A stretch of 64,000 bases of DNA, taken from Torreya grandis (lineage: Eukaryota > Streptophyta > Pinopsida > Cupressales > Taxaceae). The number at the start of each line of letters is the position of its first letter. Within the stretch, counting starts at the first letter, position 1. Made by a program: the position numbers and the translations under genes. The stretch is taken from assembly GCA_037957365.1 (NCBI GenBank), contig JARHVA010000006.1, forward strand, positions 13,474,001-13,538,000, written 5' to 3'. The notes beneath the pieces were generated by a model. It had not been told where the DNA came from. It was given only the letters and a program-made list of their open reading frames with translations, and did not search any database. Positions 21,376 through 33,060 of the stretch are shown piece by piece.

Positions 21376-22488
21376 AAAGAGAAGAGAACTTGGTGCTCCT
21401 TTTGAAAAGAATTTGGCAATCTTGACAAGCTAGCCCATGTGCATTTGTGAACATTAGGAAGAGGAAGTCATTGTTGCTGATGTCATTCTTCTAGAAGAGG
21501 CCTCCTGGAACCATGCTGTGTAATCACTGGTCTTGACTTTGGCGTTCAAAAATTAATGTGAAAGCATGGGCTGCACCTCTTTTCTGTAGACAAGACTGCT
21601 CCTTCTAGATATTCATGTGGTTTTTCTACTTATAAATGCAAAATGGAGAAAATAAGCCATGCCACTTACTATTTGTGTTGTTTGATGACCACTTGGTAAA
21701 CACTATTCCAACTGCAAGAATAAATCCTTGAGTTAACACCTCCTCTTTGCCACCTAGACTATTTATCTACTTCTGCACTTTGTCTCTTCCTAGTTTTATC
21801 TCTTTTTGGCTCCTTCGGCCCTCAGGGGCTATCTTCTTGGTGGGTTACTGAGTTCCTTGGGCTCTTCTTTAAGCCTTTTCCAAAATCAATGGCTATTTCT
21901 CAAGCCTTAAATTTGACGTCTGTGCACCTATCACTGCGTTTGAATTTCCAACGGCTAGTTCACCGTGCTTGATTTTGACGTCTTCAGGCCCATCACCCCT
22001 TGGAATTTCTTAGATCTTTTCCTTTTCTTTGTACTTATTGTTTTGGACCCTCCTAAAGGGAAGGTGACCCTTTGGCTTCTTGTTTTGAACCCTCTTTAAG
22101 GGAAGGTGACCCTTCAGCTTCTGGAGAAGTGTCCTTCATTTGGCAGCTGAGAGTCCCCCGCAAGGGCACCTGCCCTTTAGGGTCCTTCAGCTCCCTTGGC
22201 CTTCGGCTAATTTCCCATGGATATTTTCCCTATAGACAAAAAGTTTGCAAGAATTATCTTTCTCATTCCTTCAGAGACTTTCTTTGGGTTTTTTACCCAT
22301 GGATCTCTTTTCATTCAGCCACTTTGCCTTTGGCCTTCGAAATTTCTCTTAGGCTTTTCCTATGGAATTTTCCTCAAATTTCTTTGGAAATTTTGTCTAA
22401 AGGATTCCTTTAGACAAAAGTCTGAAAGAAATCCATTCTTGCTTTTGTCTCGGTCTTTCTTGCTCATAGCCCTTCTGAATTCCTTTGG

Positions 22489-22524
22489 ACTTTTTGTCTG
22501 AAGGAATTGCTTCAGACAAAAAGT
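22489..22524. repeat. Perfect 15-bp hairpin in the left arm U3
   Basis: ACTTTTTGTCTGAAG, six-base loop GAATTG, then CTTCAGACAAAAAGT. The corresponding place in the right arm (about 24125-24170) keeps an imperfect form; further TTTGTCT/AGACAAA pairs surround it. Confidence 0.85.
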
Positions 22525-23006
22525 TTGAAGGATTTCTTCCTTGTCTTTTTCGTGACTGCCTTTGAAAAGTGCCCTTCGATAAAATTGGAAATGACCCTTC
22601 CGAAGGGTACTTCCTTTGACTTAAACAAATTTTTGAAAGAAACTTACCTTTTTGGCTTTTCTCTGTGGCCTCTTTGCAAAGTGTTCCCTACCCTCCATAA
22701 GGGTACTTAAGTCCCAAACTACCCTCCACAAGGGCACTTGGAATGGCCCATTTTGTGCCTAAGTGGGAACTTGCCTCTGCCTACAGAGTCCATAGTTTTT
22801 TGCATGCCAATTCTATAGAAATCCTTGCAGAGTCTGTAGTTTTCTGCCTATAAAGTCTATAGAAATGGACCTGCAAAGTTTGTAGAAAACCTACAAAGTC
22901 TATAGAAACTTCCAAGACTTGTGAAAAATAAAAAAATGTACTAGCTCAAAATAGCAAGGGAAAAGGGGAGGACCCATTTTGGCCTACAAGACCAAAATGG
23001 TCAATA

Positions 23007-23649
23007 AATTGGCAACTCCTAGGGGAAGCATGCCTGCTATTCTTAGAGACCAGTTACCTTAAAGTCCATTGGGCACAGAGTCAGAACATCACTTGAAAAG
23101 GTCAACAATAGTCTTGAGAGATCCCAAAATCAATCATGAGCTTTTACCCCAAACACAAAGGAAAGCACACACAAGACTAAAAACACTACTTGTGCAAACT
23201 GCACTTAGGGAAATTAGGAAAAGAAACTGAAATCAAACTAATATATACAACTAACCAAGAATATTTGCTTCCCTCCTAGATCAAAGGGACAAACTTTTAA
23301 GTCCCCTCCCTGATTAGGAAACTTATGGTGCCAGACAAGTGGCTGAATGGAATGGAGAGTTGGTGACCTGCTCCTCTTGCCTACCACCTTGATTGGCTTG
23401 TATCTGAGTGGAGTAGATTCAAACATGCTTCCAACATATACACGCTCTTTTTATTCTTGGAAGATTGTTGAATGCTGGCTCTTCATGCTGGTGCATTTTA
23501 TCCAAAAATCAATTACTATTGGCTCATCACCATAAGCCCTTTGTTGTGCATGGTCCCTTTGCAATGCATCATGGTTTGACCCATGCATGGACTTTAAGGC
23601 AACTAGTCTCTAAGCATAATAGGCATGCTTCCCCTGGGAGTCACCAATT
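23007..23649. other. Central spacer of the inverted element
   Basis: 23007-23225 is the T-family 3' UTR in reverse (compare 2930-3133 of T1). 23570-23649 is the last roughly 75 bases of the same UTR in forward direction, ending at the LTR start at 23650. The 345 bases between (about 23226-23569) match nothing else I recognise in the window; the minus strand there has a 62-codon frame (23238-23426) without a recognisable domain. The spacer is therefore asymmetric, not a perfect palindrome. Confidence 0.75.
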
Positions 23650-26017
23650 TGTTGACCATTTTGGTCTTACAGGCCAAAATGGGTCCCCCCTTTTTCCCCT
23701 ACTATTCTAAGCCAGTACATTTTTTGATTTTGCACAAGTCTTGGAAGTTTCTACAGACTCTACAAGTTTTCTATGGACTCTACAAGTCCATTTCTATAAA
23801 CTATATAGGCAGAAAACTATGGACTCTGCAGGGATTTCTATGGACTTGGCAGGCAAAAAACTATGGACTCTACAGGCAAAGGCAAGTTCCCACTTAGGTA
23901 CAAAATGGACCATTCCAAGTGCCCTTGTGGAGGGCAGTTCGAGACTCAAGTGCCCTTGCAGAGGGTAGTGAACACTTTACAAAGAGGCCATAGAGAAAAG
24001 TCAAAAAGGTAAGTTTCTTTCAAAAATTTGTTTAAGTCAAAGGAAGTACCCTTCGGAAGGGTCATTTCCAATTTTCCTGAAGGAAACTTTTCAAAGGCAG
24101 TCACAAAAAAGACAAGGAAGAAATCCTTCAAACTTTTTATCTGAAGGAATTCCTTTAGAGAAAAAGTCTGAAGAAATTCAGAAGGGCTATGAGCAAGAAA
24201 GACTGAGACAAAAGTAAGAATGGATTTCTTTCAAAAATTTTTCAGAAGGAATTTCTTCAGACAAAATGTTCAAAGAAATTTGGGGAAAAGTCTGCGGGAG
24301 AATTTCGAGAGAAATTCTAAAGGCCAAAGGCAAAGTGGCTGAATGATAAGAGAGCCACGGGTAAAAAATCCAAAGAAAGTCTCCGAAGGAATGAGCAAGA
24401 TAATTATTGCAGACTTTTTGTCTGCGGGGAAAATGTCCACTGGAAAATGTCTATGAGAAATTAGCTGAAGACCAAGGAGCCGAAAGACCCCAAAGGGCAG
24501 GTGCCCTTGCACGAGACTCTCAATTGCCAATGAAGGACACTTCTCTAGAAGCTAAAGGGTCACCTTCCCTTTGGGAGGGTTCAAAACAAGAAGCTAAAGG
24601 GTCACCTTCCCTTCGGGAGGGTCTAAAACAAGAAGTCTGAAGAAAAGGAAAAGGTTGAAGAAATTCTAAGGGGTGATGGGCTCGAAGACATCAAAATCAA
24701 GCATGGTGAACTAGCCGTTAGAAATTCAAATGCAGTGACGGGTGCACAGATGTCAAATTTAAGGCTTGAGAAATAGTCATTGATTTTGGAAAAGGCTTAA
24801 AGAAGAGCCCAAGGAACTTAGTGACCCACCAAGAAGATAGCCCCCGAGGGCCAAAGGAGCTAGAAAGAGACAAAACTAGGAAGAGACAAAGTGTAGAAGC
24901 AGACAAATAGTCTAGGTGGCAAAGAGGAGGTGTCAACTCAAGAATTTATTCTTGTAGTTGGAATAGTGCTTGCCAAGTGGTCATCAAATGGTGTAAATAG
25001 TAAGCGACGTGGCTTGTTTTCTCCATTTTGCATTTACAAGTAGACAAATCACGTGAATATCTAGAAGGAGTAGTCTTGTCTATAGGAAAGAGGTGTGGCC
25101 CATGCTTTCAAATTAATGTTTGAATGCCAAAGTCAAGACCAAAAATTACATAACATGGTTCTAGTAGGCCTCTTCTAGAAGAATGACATCAGCAACAGTG
25201 ACTTCCTCTTCTCGATGTTCACAAATGCACATGGGCCAGCTTGTCAAGAGTGCCAAAGTCTTTTCAAAAGGTGCACCAAGTTCTCTTCTCTTTCTATATA
25301 TTGTAAAACTTCTCATTTTTAAAGATCAATCACTCAGCCTACAAGGCAAAGCTATGCCCAAAAATCTTGGGGTTTGTAAGGCAGAACTCTGCTAGATTTT
25401 TAACTTGAATCAAGACTTAGCAATTTTTACCTCCATTTGAACTTGCACTCATGCATGTGTCTATGTTTTCTTTTTTCTATTAAGGCATTTTCTTTTATGC
25501 TTTTCATAGAATGATTCCAGCATGTCTAGTGCATTGTGAAGTTTTTTCTTCTTTAGGTCTGCTAGAAGTGTCTACATCAGGAATATAGGCGCATGTGAAT
25601 AGGTTGCCAAAGTGTGTCTTAGAACACCTTTGATAGTTCTTCCTCCCTATATTCTATGGACCCCTAACTCACTGATATAGAAGAGTCTCCCACATCAGAT
25701 GAAGTGTATGACAGCTTCTTCTTGGTGAAAAGTGTATGTTTGGGCTGAGCGGATCAACTTTTTTGGTGTATCACCTTTTAGTTTAGGTTTAATTTCTATT
25801 TTCAACATCCTTTTCCCTTTTCATCCCCCCCTTTTTCATTTATTTGTTAGTAGTAGAGAATCTAAGACCTCAAAGATACATCATAGGGAGCTATCCCTTA
25901 TCTAGAGACTCTCCCCCCAGCTTTGCTTGTCCCACAAGTGAGAGGGGAGTTTCCATTGTTGTGTGTGGAAAGAAGGAGCTCAGCCTCCTATCTAGGGTGC
26001 AATCCACTGTGTCAACA
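23650..26017 (+). repeat. Right arm LTR of the inverted element
   Basis: Starts TGTTGACCATTTTGG and ends GTGTCAACA. It is the inverted near-copy of the left arm. U3 holds a run of ACTCTACAAG/ACTCTGCAGG-type short repeats (23750-23880) also seen in reverse in the left arm. No primer-binding site follows; H1 integrase text starts directly after it. Confidence 0.88.
25294..25302 (+). promoter_or_regulatory. TATA box of the right-arm LTR
   Basis: CTATATATT, about 720 bases before the LTR end, as in T1 and T2. Confidence 0.5.
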
Positions 26018-26022
26018 CTACC
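26018..26022. repeat. Target-site duplication of the inverted-LTR insertion, right (CTACC)
   Basis: Identical partner of 20658-20662. Confidence 0.9.
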
Positions 26023-26896
26023 TTCATGAGAATTTTGGTCAATATTTTTTTAGAAGCTTCTGCCTGTCCATTAGCTTGTGGATAGTATGGTGATGAGAAG
26101 CTTAGTTTGATTCCAAATGTATCACAAAGACTTTGAACAGTCTTATTTTTGAAAGACTTACTATTATCTACTATAATTTTATGAGGGACACCAAAATTAT
26201 ATATGATGTGATGGTTGATGAAGTCAACAATTTTGTCAGCTTTAGTGGAGATGAGAGGGATGGCCTTGACCTACTTAGTGAAGTATTCAATGGTAGTAAT
26301 GATAGAATAATGATGAAGGGATGAATGAGGGTTAATCTCTTTGATTAGATCTAAGCCCCATTAGGAGAAGGGCCAAAAGTCTTTGGTGACTTGTAATACA
26401 TGACTAAGAATGTGAAAGAGGTTAGCGTGTTATTGACACTTGATGCAACATTGAACATAATTAACACATTCTTGATGAAGTGTGTGTCAATAATAGCCAA
26501 GTAAAAGGATATGCTTGGAAACTATGTGACCATTGAAATACCCACCATAAATCCCATCATGGACTTCTTTAATAGTGAAGGGAGTTGTAGTACTAGTGAG
26601 GCATCTAAGGAGAAGACCATCAAAACCTTACTTGTGGAGAAGTCCCCTAGTATAGTGTAATGAGCGACAAGTTTTATGAAGGCTCATTGCCCATTACTGG
26701 AGAGGTAAAAAGGGGTAATAGAGAAGGAAAGATAAACCATGAGTTTTTTGTACCATAAGTCTTGTGGGTTGGCTATTACATTTTTGAAAAAGAGGATGTT
26801 AGCTGAGACATAGGAGGGTAATGTTAAGCAATGCACGGTGACATAGATTCTTGAAGAGGATCATGAAGAGGGTATGTATGAAGCAAGTAAAGTCAT
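26018..26896 (-). pseudogene. H1 Gypsy integrase, zinc finger and core (N-terminal part)
   Basis: Minus-strand text from right to left: WYKKLMVYLSF (region before the zinc finger), EVHDGIYGGYFNGH and CVNYVQCCIKCQ (HHCC finger; second His of the consensus GGHF changed to Tyr), then the core with first Asp in GLDLIKEINPHS near 26350, second Asp in VDNSKSF near 26160 and Glu in YYPQANGQAEASKK near 26060. It stops at the CTACC insertion site and goes on at 20662. On the right it is cut by the G-1 LTR. RT and RNase H are not present next to it. Confidence 0.87.
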
Positions 26897-27553
26897 TGAT
26901 GAGGCTAGGATATGCCCTATAAATGTATAATAAATGACCTCATCTTACTCTCTCTTTTTATTAAGTTTGATTACATTTTGTAACTTTTATTTTAATCTGA
27001 GATGAGTTAGGATGTGATTATCCATCTTTTGTTGATTGTGATTCTAACATTTTAAAAGACTTGTAATTCCTAACAAGTGTGTTGAAAAATTCTAGTTTTG
27101 CAATAAAACAGGTCATCATCAGGCTAAAGAACAAATATGAAGTAGATTACATGTTTTTGGAAGCATTGGACTCAATTCAGATTAGTTCTCAAACCTAAAA
27201 AATCTATTTTGGAACCATCACAGTCAGTTATGGAACTCCACCATACTATTTCAAGTTGTTGCATTTTTGGACTTAGCTCTAGAACTCTATATTTAGCTCT
27301 GGTACTCCTTCAGATAAGTTCCAAAACTTTTGCGGCTAGGTATGGAATTGATGAGGATCTATTCCAAATGGCTGATGATCTATCAAAGATCAATGATCCC
27401 ATTAAATCAGGAACAGATTCCCAATTTTTTGAACTGGCAAAATCAAGACAATTATCACATAGTTGGACATCTAGCCACATCTTGATTCAACATCTATTTC
27501 AGGCACAATTTAGTTCCATCGTATCTATGAAATAGTTACAACCATCAAAGCAT

Positions 27554-27562
27554 CTATATATA
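27554..27562 (+). promoter_or_regulatory. TATA box of G LTR1
   Basis: CTATATATA, repeated at 38220-38228 in LTR2 in the same context (AAGCAT before, CAGAC after). Confidence 0.6.
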
Positions 27563-27911
27563 CAGACCTGATATAGATATAGAATATAGAAAATAGAGAA
27601 AGAAGATAGAGAAAATCATATAAGAATAGAGAGATAAAGGATAACTTAGTACATTTTTAATACAAAACATTTTATCAATGAAATAGCCATTCTTGTTTTG
27701 AAAGCAAATTGAATTGTTCAAATCCTGTTCTAGGCGGAGCAAGGGCCCACTCTTACAAAAAACCAAGATCTTCATTTTTGTTGATATTTATATTTTTATC
27801 AGGAAAAGTAAATAGGTAACTCTGTTAAATTTATAAATGTTTCCAACTCTTTAAAATTGAGATTTTTTGTAAATTTTTTCCTACAGGCATTTTAGATTAT
27901 ATTTTTACTTT

Positions 27912-28125
27912 TACAACGAATGTTTGTTTCCAATAATCAATTTTATTTCTGCAACGTGTGTTTGTTTCTAGTAATAAATTTCATTATTGTAATGTGTGTT
28001 TATTTCCATCAATCAATTTCATTCCTGCAATGTGTGTTTGTTTTCAGCAATCAATTTCATTTCTGTAACATGTGTTTATTTTCAGCAATCACTTCCATTT
28101 CTACAATGTGTGTTTATTTCTAGCA
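27912..28125. repeat. 38-base minisatellite in G LTR1, about 5.5 units
   Basis: Unit around GTGTGTTTGTTTC...CAATCAATTTCATTTCTGCAA; starts are 38 bases apart (27922, 27960, 27998 and on). The apparent Phe/Cys/Val-rich frames here are only this repeat. Confidence 0.9.
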
Positions 28126-28336
28126 GATTTGCAAAGTTTGATTCCAATAAGGTTTTAACCAAGAAATCCTTAAGACATTAAAAACCCCCCAAAGCAAAAA
28201 AAATATACAAGTACCCCCATTAAATTACTAAATCGTTACAATTCCTCTTGCTGCATATAGCTTTAGACACAACCCTGGTTAAATATGACATCAACAAAAA
28301 GTTGATTAATGAAGGGAATAATGACAGCCAACATTT

Positions 28337-28356
28337 TTGGCACCATCACCGAGGAA
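28337..28356 (+). promoter_or_regulatory. G-1 primer-binding site
   Basis: TTGGCACCATCACCGAGGAA three bases after LTR1. It differs from the Athila-type site by transitions. Confidence 0.8.
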
Positions 28357-28436
28357 CATTAGTTAGAGTTTTCTAATTAGGTGTCAACAAGAGAAACAAT
28401 TATTCATTTAGTAATTAAAGAATTTTTTCCTAATTG

Positions 28437-30460
28437 ATGAGTAGACCACAAGATTCCAAGGGAAGATTTCTCCCCAAAATTTATGAACAGGAAATTCCAT
28501 CATCCTCTAGTTTAAGAAAAGATGTTGAACAAGAATTGGAGGCACCATTATCTCCTTCAAGACAATAAGCAAAATTGCCATCTTTATAATTGTTAGATCA
28601 GTCACCAGAACCAAGTAAAACCATAGTGAGGAGGATTATTGTTCAAGATCCATTGAGGGAAAGTTTGGATTCTCAATTGAGTAGTCAACCCATTACTCCT
28701 GACTTTTCACCATCCCCAAAATAGACCACATACCACATTGACTGGGAGAAGGATTTAGAAAATACCAGAGAGATGGAACAAGAAGATGGAAGAGAACCTG
28801 AGAAAACCTTTACCTATCCCATTCATATCGAGGATGATGAAACCACTATGAAAAACATTTCACCTACACATTTGGCCACATTTAGAGGAATGTCATCTGA
28901 GGATCTTAACCAATTTCTATTTGAGTTTAAAGTACTATGTCAGACTTATGATTACAAGATAGAAATCAAAAATTGGAGTTGCTTTCATCTACCCTGAAGG
29001 ATGCAGCAATGAGGTGGTTTATGGGATTAACATATAATTCTATTACCAATTGGGAACAAATGGAAACTGTCTTCTTAGATAAATATCAAGATTATTGTAG
29101 AGGAAGAAATCAAAAGGAAGAATTTTTCAAAATCAAACAGGAAGAAGATGAAAATGTGGAAGATTATTTGGACAGATTCCTCTTTGTGAGTAAAAGATGT
29201 GGATTTTTAATTCAAGAAGATTTAAATAAAACTATTTTTCTCAAAGGTCTGGATGATGAATCTAGAGAAACCCTTGATTTAATTGGTAGAGGAAACACTG
29301 CTTAATTAAGAATGGATGAAATCATAGAAATTTGTAGAAACTATTCAAGAACAAGGGGTGGACCTAGAAAAGGGAAAATGGTTAAAAATTCAAATCCAGA
29401 TATGAAAAAATTGATGGATGAATTGGCAAACTTTAAAATAGATATATTAGTTAAATTAACCTCTACCATGGATGGATTACAAGCTAAAGCAAATGCCCAA
29501 CTTGAAGCATTAGCCATGTATTGTCCTAGATGTAGGAAGAAGCATGTACTAAGTGAATGTCCTTTGGATAAAATGGAAGTATGTCTTGTCTGTGAATCTA
29601 AAGAACATGATACTCACACTTATTCTCTTCTTCCACTCATAAAAAATCAGCTCAAACAAACCAATACATTATCCACCTCAAAAGAATTAAATTTTTTTAG
29701 AGACAACCTAATCAAGGATAGTTTATGCCAAGACCAACTCCCAATCCCTAGATGATGCCATGGGAAGCTCAAACAGTACCACAAAGTTGGGGATAGCCAC
29801 TTTGGGCCTCTCAACCCACATGGAATCCTTAGGATTGGGCAAGTCAATCTTGGAATACTCAAGGACATCAACAACCTTGGGCTGGTCAAGAAAATCCTTA
29901 TGCTTGGCCACAACCTAGATGGATCCCTAACAATTATGTGAAAGGAAAAACATATCCAAATCAGAACCAACACGCCTAATGGGACCTCCAACACAAAATC
30001 CATAGATTTAAAACATAGTCTAAACCCAAATGCTAGTACAACCAGTAACAAACCCAAGAAACAAACAAACAACACCTATATAAAAAATAGAACTAGAAAA
30101 ATCAGTTGATTTAAATACAATGGATTGTAAAAACATTCAAACTAGATTTGGCAAAATAGTTAGCAGTCCACCTGTTATAATCACTAAGATGACAGAAGAA
30201 GCTAAAACCCCTAGCATAGTTACACCTAAGGAAGATGACAAAGAAAAAGATAAGGAACAAAAAAAAATTCTATTGAGATTTCATTTCCAAAAAGACTTAA
30301 AGAAACCATCAAACTTAAGGAATCTGAATTGGTGCAGGAACTAAGAAGATTGAATATTGAAATACCATTGTTACAAGCAATTAAGGATATTCTAGAGTTC
30401 AACAAGTTAATCAAATTGTTATGTTTTAAAAAACTTGGAAGAAAGAAATAGTACCCCAGG
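28437..30460 (+). pseudogene. G-1 gag (capsid, Cys/His motifs, Pro/Gln/Trp-rich tail)
   Basis: ATG at 28437 (MSRPQDSKGRFLPKIYEQE) is chosen because it is in frame with the next long stretch and matches G-2 (39111). The capsid core follows: HLATFRGMSSEDLNQFLFEF, a one-base shift near 28970, STLKDAAMRWFMGL, WEQMETVFLDKYQDYCR, EDYLDRF. Cys/His motifs CPRCRKKHVLSEC and CLVCESKEHDTH lie at about 29522-29630. A tail rich in Pro, Gln and Trp (QSWGQPLW, WPQPRWIP) follows to about 29930, then a charged linker. Stops replace Gln in several places. Confidence 0.87.
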
Positions 30461-31417
30461 ATTATTCAGGTAGATGGGAAACTTGCTAATTTATTAGTAG
30501 GAAAACTCTTACTACTTAAATATGGAGATCCTGGAAGCCCTATTATTTTTGTTTCTATAGGGAATAAGTATATACATATTGTTTTGATTGATTTAGGTGC
30601 AACTATCAATGTAATGATACTGGACACTTTGAAAACATTACCATTAATAGGCATATAACCTACTAATTCCATATTATAGATGGCAAATCAGTCTGTAGCA
30701 AAACCAGAAGGAGTTATTGAAGATGTGGCAGTAATGGTGGAATCATGGGAATATCTAGTTGACTTCTTTATATTTCAGCCAAAAGGTAAAACACTTGGTT
30801 ATCCCATTATTTTTGGGTGACCATGGTTAGCTACAGTTACTACCTTAATTGATTCCAGGTCAGGTGATATGACTATTTCAAATGGTAAGAATTCTAAGCA
30901 AATTTCATTATATCCATCTGCACAACCTTTTATTGATAATCAAGCAAAATTATGGGTTGATAATCTTGATATTAATGAATAAATTCTATCTTCTTTGGCT
31001 ATGATAGCATTGTAGGATCATGTATGGGAAATAGATAATATGGTTAATCCTTCATTAAATGAACATCAATCATCATTGGAGTAGTCAGGATTAGTTCTAG
31101 AACCATCACAGTTAGTTCTGAAACCATCATAGTTAGTTTCAAAACCACAACAATTCTCTGCAAGTGAAGATAATTTCACTTTAGAGGAATACAATTTCTT
31201 TTAGGGAGAGGAAGGATCTATAGCATTAGCTTTATAGATATTAAGAGATGGTGAAGAATTTTTAGAAAATAGTAGTAACAAGGAGTTTGACCTAAAACAT
31301 GATAAGTATCCTAGCTCTTCTTATTGTCCTTTGTCCAGCATTCTACCTCTAGGAACATTTGCAGATGTTGCTACACATCAGATATTGTTACCACATGCCT
31401 ATCCATGAAACACCTTA
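30461..31417 (+). pseudogene. G-1 protease and linker
   Basis: Aspartic protease that matures Gag-Pol. The text GKLLLLKYGDPGSPIIFVSI leads to the active site VLIDLGATINVM near 30585-30620 (D-L-G-A, where D-S-G-A or D-L-G-A is usual in this group). VIEDVAVMVESWEYLVDFF and GKTLGYPIIFG*PWLA complete the domain (consensus YPLILGRPWLA; Arg changed to stop). After 30900 comes a linker with repeated blocks of the type SQLVLKPS (31098-31160), a short tandem repeat. Confidence 0.85.
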
Positions 31418-32300
31418 ATGGATCCCTTTCAACAAATCATTTCATCATATCCTAGACCAAACATGTTGAGATTCAACCAAATTTTTTTGAATATTAATAG
31501 CTGGTTAAAGAATGATGAAGTCAAACTATTTGATGTTCTGAAAGATCATACTAAAACATTTACTTGGGACTATAGAGATGTGAAAGGAATTAATCCAAGT
31601 ATTTTCACCCATCACATTTATACTAAAAATATTAGACCATTTAGGCAACCTCAGAGAAGGATTAATCCAGCCTTAAGGGATATAGTCAAACAAGAAATTT
31701 AAAAACTATTACAAGTAGGTTTTATCTACCCTATCTCAGATAGTCAGTGGGTGTCTCCTCTTGTAATTGTCCCTAAAAAGAATGGAAAATAGATAATTTG
31801 TGTTGACTATAAGGAACTGAACAAAGCCACCCTGAGAGATTATTTTCCCTTACCATTCATAGATCAAGTTTTAGACAACCTTTCAGGCAAATAGTACTTT
31901 TCCTTCTTGGATGGATTTATTGGATACAATCAAATCCAAATTACTACTAAGGATCAGGAAAAAACTACATTTACTTGTCCATGGGGTAACTTTGCTTATA
32001 GGGTATTGCCGTTTGGACTATGTAATGGTCCAACAACCTTTCAAAGAGCTGTATTACCAATTTTTGTAGACCTAACAACTGATTGTGTGTAGGTATACAT
32101 GGATGACTTTACTGTGTATGGAGATACATTTGATGATACCTTAAAAAATTTGGACAAAGTATTAACAAGATGTGAACAACATCACTTGTCTCTTAGTCAT
32201 GAAAAATGTTTGATGATGGTTGACTAAGGGATCGTATTAGGGAACCATATTTCAAAACAAGGAATTCAGGTTGACCAAAACAAAATCAAGATTATTTCAG
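31418..32300 (+). pseudogene. G-1 reverse transcriptase
   Basis: Linker text FTWDYRDVKGINPSI (about 31560-31605) is the same pre-RT motif as in T1. RT motifs follow: [65 protein letters not shown] and the catalytic YMDD at 32096-32107. Four stops (after QEI at 31700, in NGK*IICV, GK*YFS and CV*VYMDD) disrupt it; three replace Trp or Gln codons of the consensus. There is no frameshift in the core. Confidence 0.9.
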
Positions 32301-33060
32301 ACTTGCCTATTCCACAAACTCCTATAGATATCAAATCATTCTTAGGACATGCTAGATACTATAGGCATTTTATCAAGGATTTTAGTAAAATTGCTGCCCC
32401 CATGTTTAAATATCTTACCAAGGACTGTGAATTTCTTTGGGATGAATAGTGTCAACATGCTTTTGAAGAAATTAAAAAGAAATTAGTAACTACCCCAATA
32501 TTGCAAGGATCTAATTGAGAGAGACCTTTTCACATTCAAACTGAGGCCTCAAATACCTCAATTGGTGCAGTTTTGGGATAGAGAGATGAAGAAGGAAGAA
32601 TGTATGCTATTTACTATCTTAGTAAAAATCTTACTCCCACTAAAATAAATTACACTACCACTAAAAAAAATTTCTGGTCGTGATCTATGCAATCAATAAA
32701 TTTAGACATTACATTACAGGGTACAAAACATTTGTACATATAAATCACTCAGTAATTAAATATTTAATGAAAAAACCAGTGGTTGGAGGTAGAATAATTA
32801 GATGGTCATTAATTCTACAAAAAATTGATATTACCATTGTAGACAATCCAAGCAAATCTAATGTGGTGGCTGATTTCTTATCAAGATTGACTAGTACAGG
32901 GGAGCAAGATTCAATCAAGGATAACTTTCCAGATGAACAATTGTTTGTTATTTTAGCTAACACACAATGAATTACTGACATGGGAAATTATCTAGAAATA
33001 GGGAATTTTCCTCCTTATTTCACTAAAAAGAAAATAAAAAAATTAATCAAAACTAGTGCA
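32301..33060 (+). pseudogene. G-1 RT connection and RNase H
   Basis: IKIISDLPIPQTPIDIKSFL and YYRHFIKDFSKIAAPMFKYL are the connection; PFHIQTEASNTSIGAVLG is RNase H with the first catalytic Asp changed to Glu (TEAS for TDAS). RDEEGRMYAIYYLSKNL and the shifted frame IYAINKFRHYITGYKTFVHI follow (32680-32970). NVVADFLSRLTS marks the domain end. One frameshift lies near 32670. Confidence 0.85.

Larger units (their letters stand above)
20663..23006 (-). repeat. Left arm LTR of the inverted element
   Basis: T-family LTR in reverse: U5 end at 20663, U3 start (TATTGACC when read on the minus strand) at 23006. It shares with the right arm details not found in T1 or T2, for example the terminal ATCTAGGGTGCAATCCACTG and the TTATTTGTTAG in place of a TA run. 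A TATA box is at 21367-21375. Confidence 0.88.
20663..26017. mobile_element. Inverted-LTR retroelement insertion (two T-family LTRs pointing outward)
   Basis: The left end reads TGTTGACACAGTGGATTGCA and the right end is its exact reverse complement, so both outer ends are U5 ends of the T-family LTR. The arms are 2344 bp (minus) and 2368 bp (plus), separated by 643 bp that start with the T-family 3' UTR in reverse and end with a shorter piece of it in forward direction. A perfect CTACC duplication flanks the whole unit, and the H1 integrase frame continues across it. A normal LTR element has direct LTRs; this unit must have been integrated as one molecule with two U5 ends. Confidence 0.88.
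26897..28333 (+). repeat. G LTR1 (5' LTR of G-1)
   Basis: 1437 bp, TGATGAGGC to CCAACA. Aligns throughout with LTR2 (1445 bp). Contains a TATA box at 27554-27562 and a 38-base tandem repeat near its 3' end. Confidence 0.9.

Noticed and set aside
23238..23426. 62-codon minus-strand frame in the spacer of the inverted element
   Set aside because: No domain recognised and no homologous frame in T1; kept only as part of the spacer description.
20663..26017. Two independent solo LTRs in opposite orientation
   Set aside because: Only one CTACC pair, at the outer borders, is present, each arm is joined to its own 3' UTR, and H1 text continues only across the whole unit.
27912..28125. CRISPR-like array
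   Set aside because: Units are contiguous tandem repeats without unique spacers, in a plant LTR.
27920..28181. Phe/Cys/Val-rich frames
   Set aside because: They follow the 38-base LTR minisatellite, and the same arrangement occurs in LTR2 without coding character.
29647..30075. 142-codon minus-strand frame
   Set aside because: Antisense shadow of the Pro/Gln/Trp-rich gag tail of G-1; the same shadow is at 55113-55340 in G-2.
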